A stretch of 20,769 bases of DNA from the NCBI GenBank assembly GCA_038997305.1, contig JAWAZZ010000011.1, positions 1-20,769 of the forward strand. Reading direction: 5' to 3'. Made by a program: the position numbers and the translations under genes. This stretch comes from JAHLMO01 sp038997305 (GTDB lineage Archaea; Aenigmatarchaeota; Aenigmatarchaeia; CG10238-14; SpSt-28). Positions 6,868 to 14,059 of the stretch are shown here, one piece after another. Position 1 is the stretch's first letter. Each line of letters opens with the position of its first letter. A model generated the notes under the pieces. That model saw only the letters and a list, made by a program, of their open reading frames with translations, was not told the DNA's origin and did not search any database.

Positions 6868-8226
6868 ATGGGAGAAAATAAAAGATATATAGTAAGAGCA
6901 GCTAGTGACTTAAATAAAGATGATATATATCTAACGGTTAAGGGATGGGAAAAAGTACCCTATCTCAAGGATGAAATAAAGAAAAGAAATCTCGACATGA
7001 AAGACTTTGAAAGTATGAATCCACAGCAACTTGTAGAGATTTTATTCAAAGAAGGTATAGTAACAAAACCAGAAAACGTAGTAAATGGACAATTAGGTCC
7101 ATCTGATATAGATAAATATTTTGGATATTTGATTTCTACAAGTGGAACAACAGGCAATCCAAAAATCTTCAGATTTACCTCACTTGGCGATGGTTTAGTA
7201 GTATACGCACAAACAGGAAAAGATATAGTAATTAAATATTTTCCTGAAAACTATCCTGTAGATTCTGCATTTCCACCACAACCATCAGCAAGCGGAGTAA
7301 TGGCAACCCATGCTCTTCTACATGTATATTTAATTGATGGTAAGTCCTATCCATATAGACAAATTCCACCACAACTACTAACACCAGAAAATTTCAAATT
7401 ACTTGTTAATACATTAGTACAAAGAAAACCGAGAGTATTAATAGGTCTAACGACCCATGTAAACAACATGTTAAAAGCTTTACCTAAGGATGTAATAAAA
7501 GATTTGGAAGTTATAGTAGTTGCTGGAGAACCATACTTTTTGCCAATACATAATATAGAAAACTTTGATGGATATGTAATAGACATATATGGTGCTGGAG
7601 AATTAGGAATACCCCTATATAGTATAGCAAAAGCAGGAAAAGAAAAATCTTTATTTAAACTAACGAAAGGTGCTATAACTTTAGAAATAAAAGAACCGTT
7701 TATCCAACCAGACAGACATGTAGCAGAAGTATATGTAACAAAATTCGCGGTAAATGTACCAGGATCACCAAGAATAGATCCATTAGGATTATATGCAATT
7801 AATCATAAAATAGGTGACATAGCAGAAATAAATAGTGAGGGGGATATAGTAAGATTTTTGAGGTCTAACGATATGATATCTCTTGCAGGAGCTAAACTAT
7901 TGCTTTCTCAAGTAGCTGACGTAGTTTCTAAATTCTCTGAAACTTATCCATTAAGCGATTTTGTAGTAGAGTATTATCCTCTATCAGAAAGAAATCCAAA
8001 ACCAAGAGCTATAATATATGTTGGTTATGAAACTGAAATAGAAAATAAAAGAAATTTAGAAGAAGAGATAAGACAGAAAATATTTGAAATAAATCATCCA
8101 GTAAACTACGAAGTAAATCTAACAAAAGCAGCAGAATTAGAAGTTAAATTAATTCCAAGTAAAGAAATTTTACAAAAACAATATCCAAGACCAGGAAAAA
8201 CAAAAAGACTATATGTAATAGAATAA
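6868..8226 (+). CDS. ANL-superfamily adenylate-forming enzyme (PaaK/COG1541-like acyl-CoA ligase)
   Basis: A complete ANL enzyme of 452 residues: A3 loop STSGTTGNPK (90-99), an IYGAGE A5 motif (240-245), GD at 316-317 (A7), R332-x2-D335...G341 (A8 hinge) and PRPGKTKR with the probable A10 catalytic lysine Lys444 near the end. Members use ATP to adenylate a carboxylate and usually pass it to CoA; related enzymes act on phenylacetate, fatty acids or coenzyme F420. I choose ATG 6868 over TTG at 6847 because TATATAT sits about 26 nt upstream and the protein starts MGENKRYIVRAA. The V4R gene begins 7 bases downstream. A Trp, Phe, or Tyr-rich pocket cannot be assigned, so the substrate is unknown. 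Confidence 0.87.
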   Translation: MGENKRYIVRAASDLNKDDIYLTVKGWEKVPYLKDEIKKRNLDMKDFESMNPQQLVEILFKEGIVTKPENVVNGQLGPSDIDKYFGYLISTSGTTGNPKIFRFTSLGDGLVVYAQTGKDIVIKYFPENYPVDSAFPPQPSASGVMATHALLHVYLIDGKSYPYRQIPPQLLTPENFKLLVNTLVQRKPRVLIGLTTHVNNMLKALPKDVIKDLEVIVVAGEPYFLPIHNIENFDGYVIDIYGAGELGIPLYSIAKAGKEKSLFKLTKGAITLEIKEPFIQPDRHVAEVYVTKFAVNVPGSPRIDPLGLYAINHKIGDIAEINSEGDIVRFLRSNDMISLAGAKLLLSQVADVVSKFSETYPLSDFVVEYYPLSERNPKPRAIIYVGYETEIENKRNLEEEIRQKIFEINHPVNYEVNLTKAAELEVKLIPSKEILQKQYPRPGKTKRLYVIE

Positions 8227-8233
8227 TATATTT

Positions 8234-8794
8234 ATGCATCCATTTTTTTATTTTTTAAAGAATAATCAAATCTTTTTTGATGAAGAAAAGAGTTATATAA
8301 TAATTTTTAATGAAGGAAGTATTTTTTATCCAGCAAGAGCATTTAATAAGTTAATTATAGATTTAGTAAATGCTATTGGTGTAGAAAACGCTAGAAAAAT
8401 ACTAAAGGGTGTAGGAATCTATCAAACAGAACAAGCTCTCAAAAGATATAAAAAAATATACAATATAGATGAGATAGAAAAAGATAAAATAATCGAATTA
8501 TTAAAATTAATAACAGGAATGATTGGAATAGGAAAACTCTGTTATGAAGAAGTTAACTATGAGAATAATAATAAAGTTTTTCAAGTAGAATTTCTACCAT
8601 CAACTATTTTTGCTTACGAAGCAAAATTGGAATATGGTAAATTATCTCATAATATAGATTTTTTAATTGAGGGGTTGATAGAAAAGGCTCTTGAAGCACT
8701 TTATGGTGTTCCGTATGAATGCGAAGAAGTAAAATGTTATGCAAGGGGTGATGAGAAATGTGTCTTTATCGCAAAACCAAAATCTAAATTATAA
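8234..8794 (+). CDS. V4R (4-vinyl reductase) domain protein
   Basis: The 186-residue protein fits the V4R family, a small-molecule-binding domain seen in BchJ-type proteins, in the sensor part of XylR/DmpR-like regulators, and as free proteins in archaea. Diagnostic features are the N-terminal beta/alpha region (GSIFYPARAFNKLI), a central hydrophobic helix, and the C-terminal cysteine set C163-x4-C168-x7-C176 in the frame ECEEVKCYARGDEKC, which could bind a metal. There is no DNA-binding domain. It starts 7 bases after the ANL stop, so it is probably co-transcribed with that gene. The tail overlaps the convergent KaiC gene by 11 bases. Its likely role is binding or sensing a ligand related to the ANL product; that is inference from adjacency. 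Confidence 0.85.
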   Translation: MHPFFYFLKNNQIFFDEEKSYIIIFNEGSIFYPARAFNKLIIDLVNAIGVENARKILKGVGIYQTEQALKRYKKIYNIDEIEKDKIIELLKLITGMIGIGKLCYEEVNYENNNKVFQVEFLPSTIFAYEAKLEYGKLSHNIDFLIEGLIEKALEALYGVPYECEEVKCYARGDEKCVFIAKPKSKL

Positions 8795-9479
8795 TTCCTT
8801 TTTCTTTTCTTTTTATTGAAATTCCGTTATAATCAATTTCTACATTAAAAACTTCTTTAGAATGATTAGTTGCCCTCATTTTTAATATTATTCCTTCAAT
8901 TAACTTTTTTGCATATTCAAATCTTCTTAACATAATTACTCCGTCGACTATAAAACCCTCAAAACCATATTTAAAAATCTTTCCACTTCCCTCTTCTATT
9001 TCACTTAATAAAAATGATGTTACTCCATATTGTTTTAAAGTATCGACCATAGTAAACATATTTCTTCTTAATTTGGTCGGATCTTGTAACTCCTTCCAAC
9101 CCATTGCTGCAGCTGTTAAAGTATCTAATATGAAAAAATTAAACCTATATTTGTTATACGCATTAATTATGTTTTTTATAGTTTCCTCAATGCTTAATGG
9201 TATTATTCTCTCTATTATTATTTTGTTTTCTTTAACAAACATTTCAAACTCTTTTCCCCAAGAAAATCTTTGCATATTAGTAACTATAGATGTTGGGCTC
9301 TCTTCAATGGTTAAGTAATATGTTTTTAATCCTTTCTTAGCTTGATTGTATGCAAATTGGCATGAAAATATTGTTTTGCCCGTTCCAGCTTCTCCAGCAA
9401 CCAATATTTGAAAACCTTTCGGTATACCTCCCTCGAGTAATTCATCTAAACCAGGAATGTTAGTAGCAATTCTTTCCAT
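8784..9479 (-). CDS. KaiC/RAD55-family ATPase (single RecA domain)
   Basis: A 231-residue single-domain KaiC-like ATPase. It opens with the family signature TNIPGLDELLEGGIPKG, then Walker A GEAGTGKT (29-36), the paired catalytic glutamates in TIEES (59-60), Walker B RFNFFILDTLT with Asp119, and a C-terminal strand set. Such proteins are widespread in archaea and usually act in signalling or membrane/motility regulation; the single domain cannot form a two-ring clock. It is tail-to-tail with the V4R gene and lies just after the broken gene on the same strand (13-base gap). The minus-strand upstream sequence has ATATTTAT about 26 nt before the ATG. The partner and output are not visible. This is the P-loop-containing counterpart of the P-loop-less protein at 947-1579. 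Confidence 0.9.
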   Translation of the reverse strand: MERIATNIPGLDELLEGGIPKGFQILVAGEAGTGKTIFSCQFAYNQAKKGLKTYYLTIEESPTSIVTNMQRFSWGKEFEMFVKENKIIIERIIPLSIEETIKNIINAYNKYRFNFFILDTLTAAAMGWKELQDPTKLRRNMFTMVDTLKQYGVTSFLLSEIEEGSGKIFKYGFEGFIVDGVIMLRRFEYAKKLIEGIILKMRATNHSKEVFNVEIDYNGISIKRKEKGIII

Positions 9480-9492
9480 AAAAAATTAATTT

Positions 9493-9901
9493 TTATTTCA
9501 GATAAATATTATTTTTCCTTTGTTGTTCTTTCAATATATTCCAAACACAAATGTTTAAATAGTTTGGAAGACCAATAAGATTTACTATATCAACTTTTTC
9601 TAAATCAGTTGCAAATTCGTCTAACGAGTTATATAACTTTTTTATATATTCTAACGAATTTCTACACCACCCTATTTTTCTCAAATGTTTTTCGCACGAG
9701 CTATTTAAAAATTCTTCTATATTCTTTCTTAAAAGAATCTCATAACCTTCACATCTATACATTTCTGAAGGATTGTAATTAATACTAGATAAACATGATT
9801 TATATTCCTCTAATAGAGATTCTATATCCCTTATCCCTTAATTTAATACCACAATTTATCAAAAAATCCGATTTGCTCAGAAAATTAGATTCGTAATGCA
9901 T
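9493..9901 (-). pseudogene. Unknown gene disrupted by a 7-bp tandem duplication
   Basis: A minus-strand ORF from ATG 9762 encodes 89 residues, but a coding-looking sequence (DIESLLEEYKSCLSSINYN) extends upstream in the same frame with no start. A second frame starts at ATG 9901 and reads MHYESNFLSKSDFLINCGIK before going off-frame at AAGGGATAAGGGAT. Deleting one of the two AAGGGAT copies joins both into one 133-residue ORF. The intact protein has five or more Cys, many charged residues and no recognisable domain. A TATA-like TTTTTATTTTT lies about 20-30 nt before 9901. So the gene is either recently broken, phase-variable through the heptamer, or misassembled. The 89-residue ORF could still be translated from ATG 9762. 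No function can be given. Confidence 0.62.
9826..9839. repeat. Heptanucleotide tandem repeat (ATCCCTT x2)
   Basis: Two perfect copies of ATCCCTT (AAGGGAT on the coding minus strand) at 9826-9832 and 9833-9839. Seven is not a multiple of three, so one copy versus two changes the frame of the gene around it. Removing a copy gives a single 133-codon ORF. Confidence 0.8.
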
Positions 9902-10016
9902 AAGACTATTAATTAATGATAAAAAATAAAAACCCTTTAAAAGGTTTTTCAATATTGCAAATCTTTATACTTTTCTTTAACATAAAGACCTGAGGGGGAA
10001 AGGGAAATTTACTGAC

Positions 10017-10121
10017 AGCCCCGGGGGGGATTCGAACCCCCGACCTCCTGCTCGCTTGTTATCATTTATCTAGCGAGCAGTGCCTTACAAGGCAGGCGCT
10101 CTACCGCTAAGCTACCGGGGC
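10017..10121 (-). tRNA. tRNA-Thr (UGU anticodon) with a 33-nt intron at 37/38
   Basis: Reading the minus strand from 10121: acceptor GCCCCGG, D-arm GCTT/GAGC, anticodon stem CCTGC with loop CTTGTAA (anticodon TGT), anticodon 3' strand GCAGG, T-arm GGGGG-TTCGAAT-CCCCC, acceptor 3' CCGGGGC and discriminator U (10017), as expected for archaeal tRNA-Thr. CCA is not encoded. The anticodon arm is split after A37: exon 1 is 10121-10086, the intron 10085-10053, exon 2 10052-10018. A bulge-helix-bulge is seen with central helix CTTG (32-35)/CAAG (intron 3' end), flanked by TAA and CGA bulges; the inner intron helix is weak. The spliced tRNA is 71 nt plus discriminator. The acceptor stem is identical to that of tRNA-Arg at 20497. 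Confidence 0.95.
10053..10085 (-). other. Intron of tRNA-Thr
   Basis: This 33-nt intron begins AGGCACTGCTCGC and ends CAAGCG. Its CTGCTCGC (10080-10073) is complementary to GCGAGCAG formed by the intron end plus exon 2 (10055-10048), giving an 8-bp hairpin that uses the same nucleotides as the 3' strand of the anticodon stem. TGCC...GGCA across the 5' splice site can also pair. So the precursor has an alternative fold that excludes the normal anticodon stem. Confidence 0.8.
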
Positions 10122-10127
10122 AAACAA

Positions 10128-10691
10128 TCATAACATATTAATTTTAATCTTTAAAATATTTTCAAGTTTTTTGATTATTTCTTCAATATGCTTAGAATCG
10201 TTAGTTTTTATTAGAAATTCATAATTCTGATAAAACCCGTTATACGTCATGTTTGCACTAGAGAAAAAAAGGATTTTTCTATCGAAAATATAAATCTTCG
10301 CATGAATAAATCTATCTTTTTCAAAAATAATTGTAGGAATTATAAATTCATATTTGAAACCGTATTTTAATAAAAGAAGTAAAAACATGACAAAGAATAC
10401 TGAAAACAAAAGGTTAGAAAAGGAAGCAATTAAAAACAAAAAAGAAAGTATTAGGAAAAACAAAAAGTAAACATATTTCACTTTAATTTTTTGCAAATTT
10501 TTTAAAGCTCTTTGATGATAAAAAGATTTATCATTAGAAGTTATTAAAAGAATTTTCTTATTTTTGCTAAGCTCCTTAATATATTCGGAAAGTTTTGAAG
10601 AAAGGTATGTTGAAACTATTATTATTTCTTTAGAACTTTCAAAATATTTTTTCAAAATATTTCCAACAGATTTATCAAAGTATATTTCCAT
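10128..10691 (-). CDS. Membrane-inserted single-HKD phospholipase D-like protein
   Basis: The 187-residue protein has one HKD signature: IHAKIYIFDRK with His130, Lys132 and Asp137, then SSANMTYNG and the later NYEFLI strand, as in Nuc-type PLD superfamily nucleases that act as dimers. The first strands (KEIIIVSTYLSS; KKILLITSND) fit the PLD core. Unusually, a long hydrophobic stretch (about 73-109), enough for a two-TM hairpin, lies between the core strands and the HKD motif. Substrate may be nucleic acid or phospholipid; I cannot say which. Its ATG (10691) overlaps the rpoL stop by one base (TAATG), so it is translated from the same message; at the other end it stops 6 bases from tRNA-Thr. 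It has no signal peptide. Confidence 0.8.
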   Translation of the reverse strand: MEIYFDKSVGNILKKYFESSKEIIIVSTYLSSKLSEYIKELSKNKKILLITSNDKSFYHQRALKNLQKIKVKYVYFLFFLILSFLFLIASFSNLLFSVFFVMFLLLLLKYGFKYEFIIPTIIFEKDRFIHAKIYIFDRKILFFSSANMTYNGFYQNYEFLIKTNDSKHIEEIIKKLENILKIKINML

Positions 10692-10963
10692 TAAAGAGCT
10701 TTCTTATATTTCTCCTTTAAATCCTTTAGTTTTTTAATTAAGTTATCTATAGCAATTTTTAACGCTTCTCTAGCATTTATTCCTTCTGTTTTTATCCAAA
10801 GTTTTGGTTGCGAAAGTTCAGGATGCTCTCTAATATATGCAGCTTCTACCACTCCTCTAACATTCCAAAGCTCCTCCCTAAGTAAATTTGCAAAAGTTTC
10901 GCTTTCTCCAACTAATTCTACTAATAAAACATTTTTCTCTTCTTTTAAAACTTTTACCTCCAT
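10691..10963 (-). CDS. rpoL: DNA-directed RNA polymerase subunit L (Rpo11)
   Basis: A 90-residue Rpb11/RpoL homologue, which pairs with RpoD (Rpb3) to form the assembly platform of RNA polymerase. The family's core is present: NVLLVELVGESETFANLLR, EAAYIREHPELSQPKLWI with the typical HPE/P pattern, and an amphipathic C-terminal helix (IDNLIKKLKDLKEKYKK). I place the start at ATG 10963 because it gives the compact family N-terminus MEVKVL; an upstream start at 11005 would overlap the mcm 3' end and add 14 hydrophobic residues. It lies 25 bases after mcm and runs into the PLD-like gene. Confidence 0.95.
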   Translation of the reverse strand: MEVKVLKEEKNVLLVELVGESETFANLLREELWNVRGVVEAAYIREHPELSQPKLWIKTEGINAREALKIAIDNLIKKLKDLKEKYKKAL

Positions 10964-10988
10964 TTTAAAATTTGTAAATATAAAAAAT

Positions 10989-13034
10989 TTAAATCTTTCC
11001 AACAAAGCCTGGTTTGTGAGATATTAATTCGCCAGCCAATTTCATTTTATTTAAAATTTCTTCTGCATCTTCTATTCCTTGCTCTTTTGCTCTCTTTATT
11101 ATTTCCTCTTCAGGTATCATATTGCCAAAAACTTTAGCTAGCTCATCAATAATACTTCTAATAGTTCTAATTTTTCCTCTTTGAGATGCTGTTGTAATTC
11201 CTTCATATCTGTCTATATCAATCATTCCCAATTCTGGATCAAATCCAAATTGTTTTAACGAATATTTCATCAATCTTATTGCTCTTTCTGCGTCTTCTTC
11301 TGTAACGAATTCACTTAATCTAACTTTAGCAGAAGCCTCAGCAAGTCTTATTAAAGCTTCAAATTGTCTTAAAGTTATAGATATTGCAGCGCTTTCCTTA
11401 GATTTTTGCCTTGTTTCTAAATAAAATTCTTCTAATTTTCTCAAAGCTTCTTCTGTCATTTTTGGTTTTATATTCTTCCTTGCGTATGAAATGTATTTTT
11501 TAATTAATATTGGAGGTATGGTTTCTTTAAAAGTTTCTGTCGTTTCAAAAAATCTTGTTTTTCTTATATGTTCTAAAATTTTTTCATCTAATTCTCTTTG
11601 AGCAACATCTCTTAATGCAAATTTTAGATCAAATCTTGTTAATAAAGTTTCTGGTATGTCTATTTGCTCTCTTATTGGTATGTATGGGTCAAATCTTCCA
11701 TATTTTGGATTTCCGGCAGCTAACACAGATGTTTTAGCTGGTAAAGTAGCTACTATACTTGCCTTTGCTATACTTATACTTCCCTGTTCCATAGCTTCGT
11801 GCAAAGCAATCAAATCATCTTTTTTAACTTTTTCTACTTCATCGATACATACAATAGACTTGTTAGCCATAACTACAGCACCAGCTTCTAAAACCCAACC
11901 ACCAAGAAATTCTTCATCTCTACTTACAGTTGCAACTAGTCCAGCTGCTGTTGCTCCGCTACCACTAACATATTTTGCTCTAGGCATTAGATTTGCAACA
12001 TATTTTAATAGCTGAGATTTAGCAGTTGATGGTTCACCAATAAGCAATATATGAATTTCCCCTCTAATTCTTGTTCCATCAGGCATTATTTTCTCGTTAC
12101 CACCAAACATTTGAAGTAAAATAGCTTCTTTGATCTCTTCTAAACCATAAATAGTTGGAGCAATAGAATTTACCAATTTTTTAAAAATTTCTGGGTCTTT
12201 AGCTAATTCTAAAATCTTTTTTTCATCTTCCTCGCTAATTTCAATATCTTCCCACTCTGTTTCCAAGGTTTCGAAATTAATAGCATCTATAAAAATTTCC
12301 ATTGTTCTTCCATAGTTTTTTCTTAATTTTCTTTGTATGTTTTTCAAAATTCCAATAACTTTTATTCTATTTCCAGGATCTGTTTTTACTCTTAACTTTG
12401 GATCTACTAAATCTTCTTTTAAATACACCATTATAGTACTTGGTCTTTCTCCACTAAGAACTTCATATGGTTCTTCTATTACAACCCATCTCGCATCATA
12501 AAGCTTTTCTCCAACAATATCAAATGTTCTTGAGCCGCAATAAGGACATTTTATAGGCTTTTTCAAACTTCTTTCAGTTTGAATTTGAGTTACTAATCTT
12601 TTACATTCAATACAAACAAAAATAGCCTCATAAATTTCTGGTCTTACTTCACTAGCTCTCTTAACAATTCCATCAACAACAACCAATTTTCCTAAATGTT
12701 CGCTTCTCAAACTACTAATCCTTTTTTCTAAATATTTTGGTAAATTATAAAATCTAATTCTTACTTTATCTTTTAATTGTGGTTCTAAATCGTATAAAGC
12801 ATCTTCAAAAACCTTTAATATTTCTTCTGGATATTCTATGAACTTTTCTGCAAGAGAGATATCAAATTGTTCCAACAATGAAAAATCTATTAATAATCTT
12901 CTTTCATCGTTTAAAACGATTCTCCCAATTTCTTTTAAATAATATTCTTCCAAAAAATTAGAAAACGCTATTTTTATTTCAGAAATTTCTCTTTCTTCTA
13001 ATTTTTTTGTCTCTCTTGTTTGAAGAACTAGCAT
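10989..13034 (-). CDS. mcm: Replicative DNA helicase MCM
   Basis: MCM is the ring-shaped 3'-5' helicase at the archaeal replication fork; it acts as a homohexamer. The 681-residue protein has an N-terminal domain with OB fold and a zinc finger C141-x2-C144...C163-x2-C166, Walker A GEPSTAKS (333-340), Walker B CIDEV with Asp398-Glu399, sensor 1 in AAGNPKYGRF (Asn442), the arginine finger in LLTRFDL (Arg467), and a C-terminal winged-helix segment. No intein is present. Length is typical. It sits between tbp and rpoL on the minus strand. ATG 13034 is preceded by ATTAATATTTTTC with no Shine-Dalgarno, and an A/T box (AAATCTC region) lies at about the right place for its own start; it may also be read through from tbp (39-base gap). 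Confidence 0.98.
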   Translation of the reverse strand: MLVLQTRETKKLEEREISEIKIAFSNFLEEYYLKEIGRIVLNDERRLLIDFSLLEQFDISLAEKFIEYPEEILKVFEDALYDLEPQLKDKVRIRFYNLPKYLEKRISSLRSEHLGKLVVVDGIVKRASEVRPEIYEAIFVCIECKRLVTQIQTERSLKKPIKCPYCGSRTFDIVGEKLYDARWVVIEEPYEVLSGERPSTIMVYLKEDLVDPKLRVKTDPGNRIKVIGILKNIQRKLRKNYGRTMEIFIDAINFETLETEWEDIEISEEDEKKILELAKDPEIFKKLVNSIAPTIYGLEEIKEAILLQMFGGNEKIMPDGTRIRGEIHILLIGEPSTAKSQLLKYVANLMPRAKYVSGSGATAAGLVATVSRDEEFLGGWVLEAGAVVMANKSIVCIDEVEKVKKDDLIALHEAMEQGSISIAKASIVATLPAKTSVLAAGNPKYGRFDPYIPIREQIDIPETLLTRFDLKFALRDVAQRELDEKILEHIRKTRFFETTETFKETIPPILIKKYISYARKNIKPKMTEEALRKLEEFYLETRQKSKESAAISITLRQFEALIRLAEASAKVRLSEFVTEEDAERAIRLMKYSLKQFGFDPELGMIDIDRYEGITTASQRGKIRTIRSIIDELAKVFGNMIPEEEIIKRAKEQGIEDAEEILNKMKLAGELISHKPGFVGKI

Positions 13035-13073
13035 TAATATTTTTCTGTTAGAGATTTAATAAAGATTTCTATA

Positions 13074-13622
13074 CTAGTATGGTGTAAAACATTCAGAGCT
13101 TTTTATTTTTTCCATAAGATTTCTTAATTCTTTCACAACTTCCTTATCGTTCTTTCCTCCAGTACATATTATTTTGCCACTTCTAAAAATCAAAAATACT
13201 AATTTTGGTTCGTTCAATCTATAAATTAATCCTGGAAATTGTTCTGGTTCAAATTCTGCGCCTTGCAATTCATATGCTAAACAATTTAGATCTATTTCTC
13301 CGTTTAATTTCACAGAAGCGACAATATTTTCAACGTTCTTTTCAACTTTTGAGGTATCTATCCCTACGGATTTTAAAATTTTAAAGAATTTTTCTATTGC
13401 TCTATCAACATCTTCCATTTTTCTATTTCCTGTACATATTATTTTTCCTGTCTCAAAAATTAAGAAAGAACATCTTGGATCTTTCATTTTATAAACTAAT
13501 CCTGGAAATTGTTCTGGTTCAAATTCTGCTTCTACAAAATTTTCTAGTATTTTGTTCAGAGGAATTTTTTGATGGAACTGCATTGAAACTACTATGTTCT
13601 CTATAGTTATTTCTTCTGTCAT
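13074..13622 (-). CDS. tbp: TATA-box-binding protein TBP
   Basis: TBP recognises the TATA box and, with TFB, recruits RNA polymerase. The 182-residue protein is two imperfect direct repeats: IENIVVSMQF...AEFEPEQFPGLVYKM...FLIFETGKIICTG and VENIVASVKL...AEFEPEQFPGLIYRL...FLIFRSGKIICTG. Each repeat carries the family's phenylalanine pair and the strand that enters the minor groove. The protein ends in SSECFTPY. Length and repeat structure match archaeal TBP. It is 39 bases upstream of mcm and 17 downstream of the nuclease, so these genes may form one unit. Only one copy is visible in the window. Confidence 0.98.
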   Translation of the reverse strand: MTEEITIENIVVSMQFHQKIPLNKILENFVEAEFEPEQFPGLVYKMKDPRCSFLIFETGKIICTGNRKMEDVDRAIEKFFKILKSVGIDTSKVEKNVENIVASVKLNGEIDLNCLAYELQGAEFEPEQFPGLIYRLNEPKLVFLIFRSGKIICTGGKNDKEVVKELRNLMEKIKSSECFTPY

Positions 13623-13639
13623 TAATATTTATTAAAAAA

Positions 13640-14050
13640 TTAAAAATATAAATCCTCAATCTCAGTAAGTAATTCATTTAAGTAATCTAATGAAATAATA
13701 AAAATATTGTCTTCAACTATTGGCTGAATTGTAGTATCTAAAAATATCATAATGCCAAAAATTTTTTCTGAAAAGAATTGATATTTTTTAAAGTTTTCAA
13801 TTTTTTCTTTAAACTTTTCTATCTCTTTTTTAATTCTTTTGTATTTAGCATATTCCTTTTTCCATTTTTTGCACTCTATTAACAAAATTCTTTTTTGTTT
13901 TTTGGCTATCAAATCGAATTCTTTATAATTTAAAAATTTTATCCTTACGTTTTTTTCAACTTTATAATCAAATCTTTCCAGAATTTCCTTTATAAAATTT
14001 TCAAAATACTTCCAATCTTTATTTTCTAAGTATTTTTTTAGTGCTTCCAT
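13640..14050 (-). CDS. Mrr-like (PD-(D/E)xK) endonuclease-fold protein
   Basis: The 136-residue protein has the layout of a Mrr-type restriction-endonuclease-like domain: an N-terminal helix with a conserved Glu (WKYFENFIKEIL), a strand, then the catalytic pattern EFDLIA (Asp after the second strand) followed by ILLIECKKW (Glu-x-Lys), the PD-(D/E)xK core. The rest is strongly charged helix. Families of this type include Mrr nucleases and Holliday-junction resolvases; here there is no DNA-binding fusion. It may cleave or bind DNA, but target and cofactor are unknown. It is first in the tbp-mcm-rpoL strand; its start codon is 9 bp from the divergent rnhB start, so any promoter has to lie inside rnhB. 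Confidence 0.75.
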   Translation of the reverse strand: MEALKKYLENKDWKYFENFIKEILERFDYKVEKNVRIKFLNYKEFDLIAKKQKRILLIECKKWKKEYAKYKRIKKEIEKFKEKIENFKKYQFFSEKIFGIMIFLDTTIQPIVEDNIFIISLDYLNELLTEIEDLYF

Positions 14051-14059
14051 AATATATTA

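Noticed and set aside
9928..9949. Hairpin AAAAACC...GGTTTTT as a terminator
   Set aside because: The stem is 7 bp of mostly A-T pairs, archaeal termination does not depend on such hairpins, and the site coincides with the likely TATA region of the broken gene.
9915..10015. C/D-box sRNA: AATGATAA and CTGA (about 9990 and 10012) on the plus strand
   Set aside because: The C-box match is imperfect and lies some 75 nt from the first CTGA, too far for an archaeal C/D RNA, and no C'/D' layout with flanking stem is seen.
11656..12015. Plus-strand ORF of 119 codons opposite mcm
   Set aside because: It is antisense to the MCM AAA+ domain with Walker motifs intact; no independent signal.
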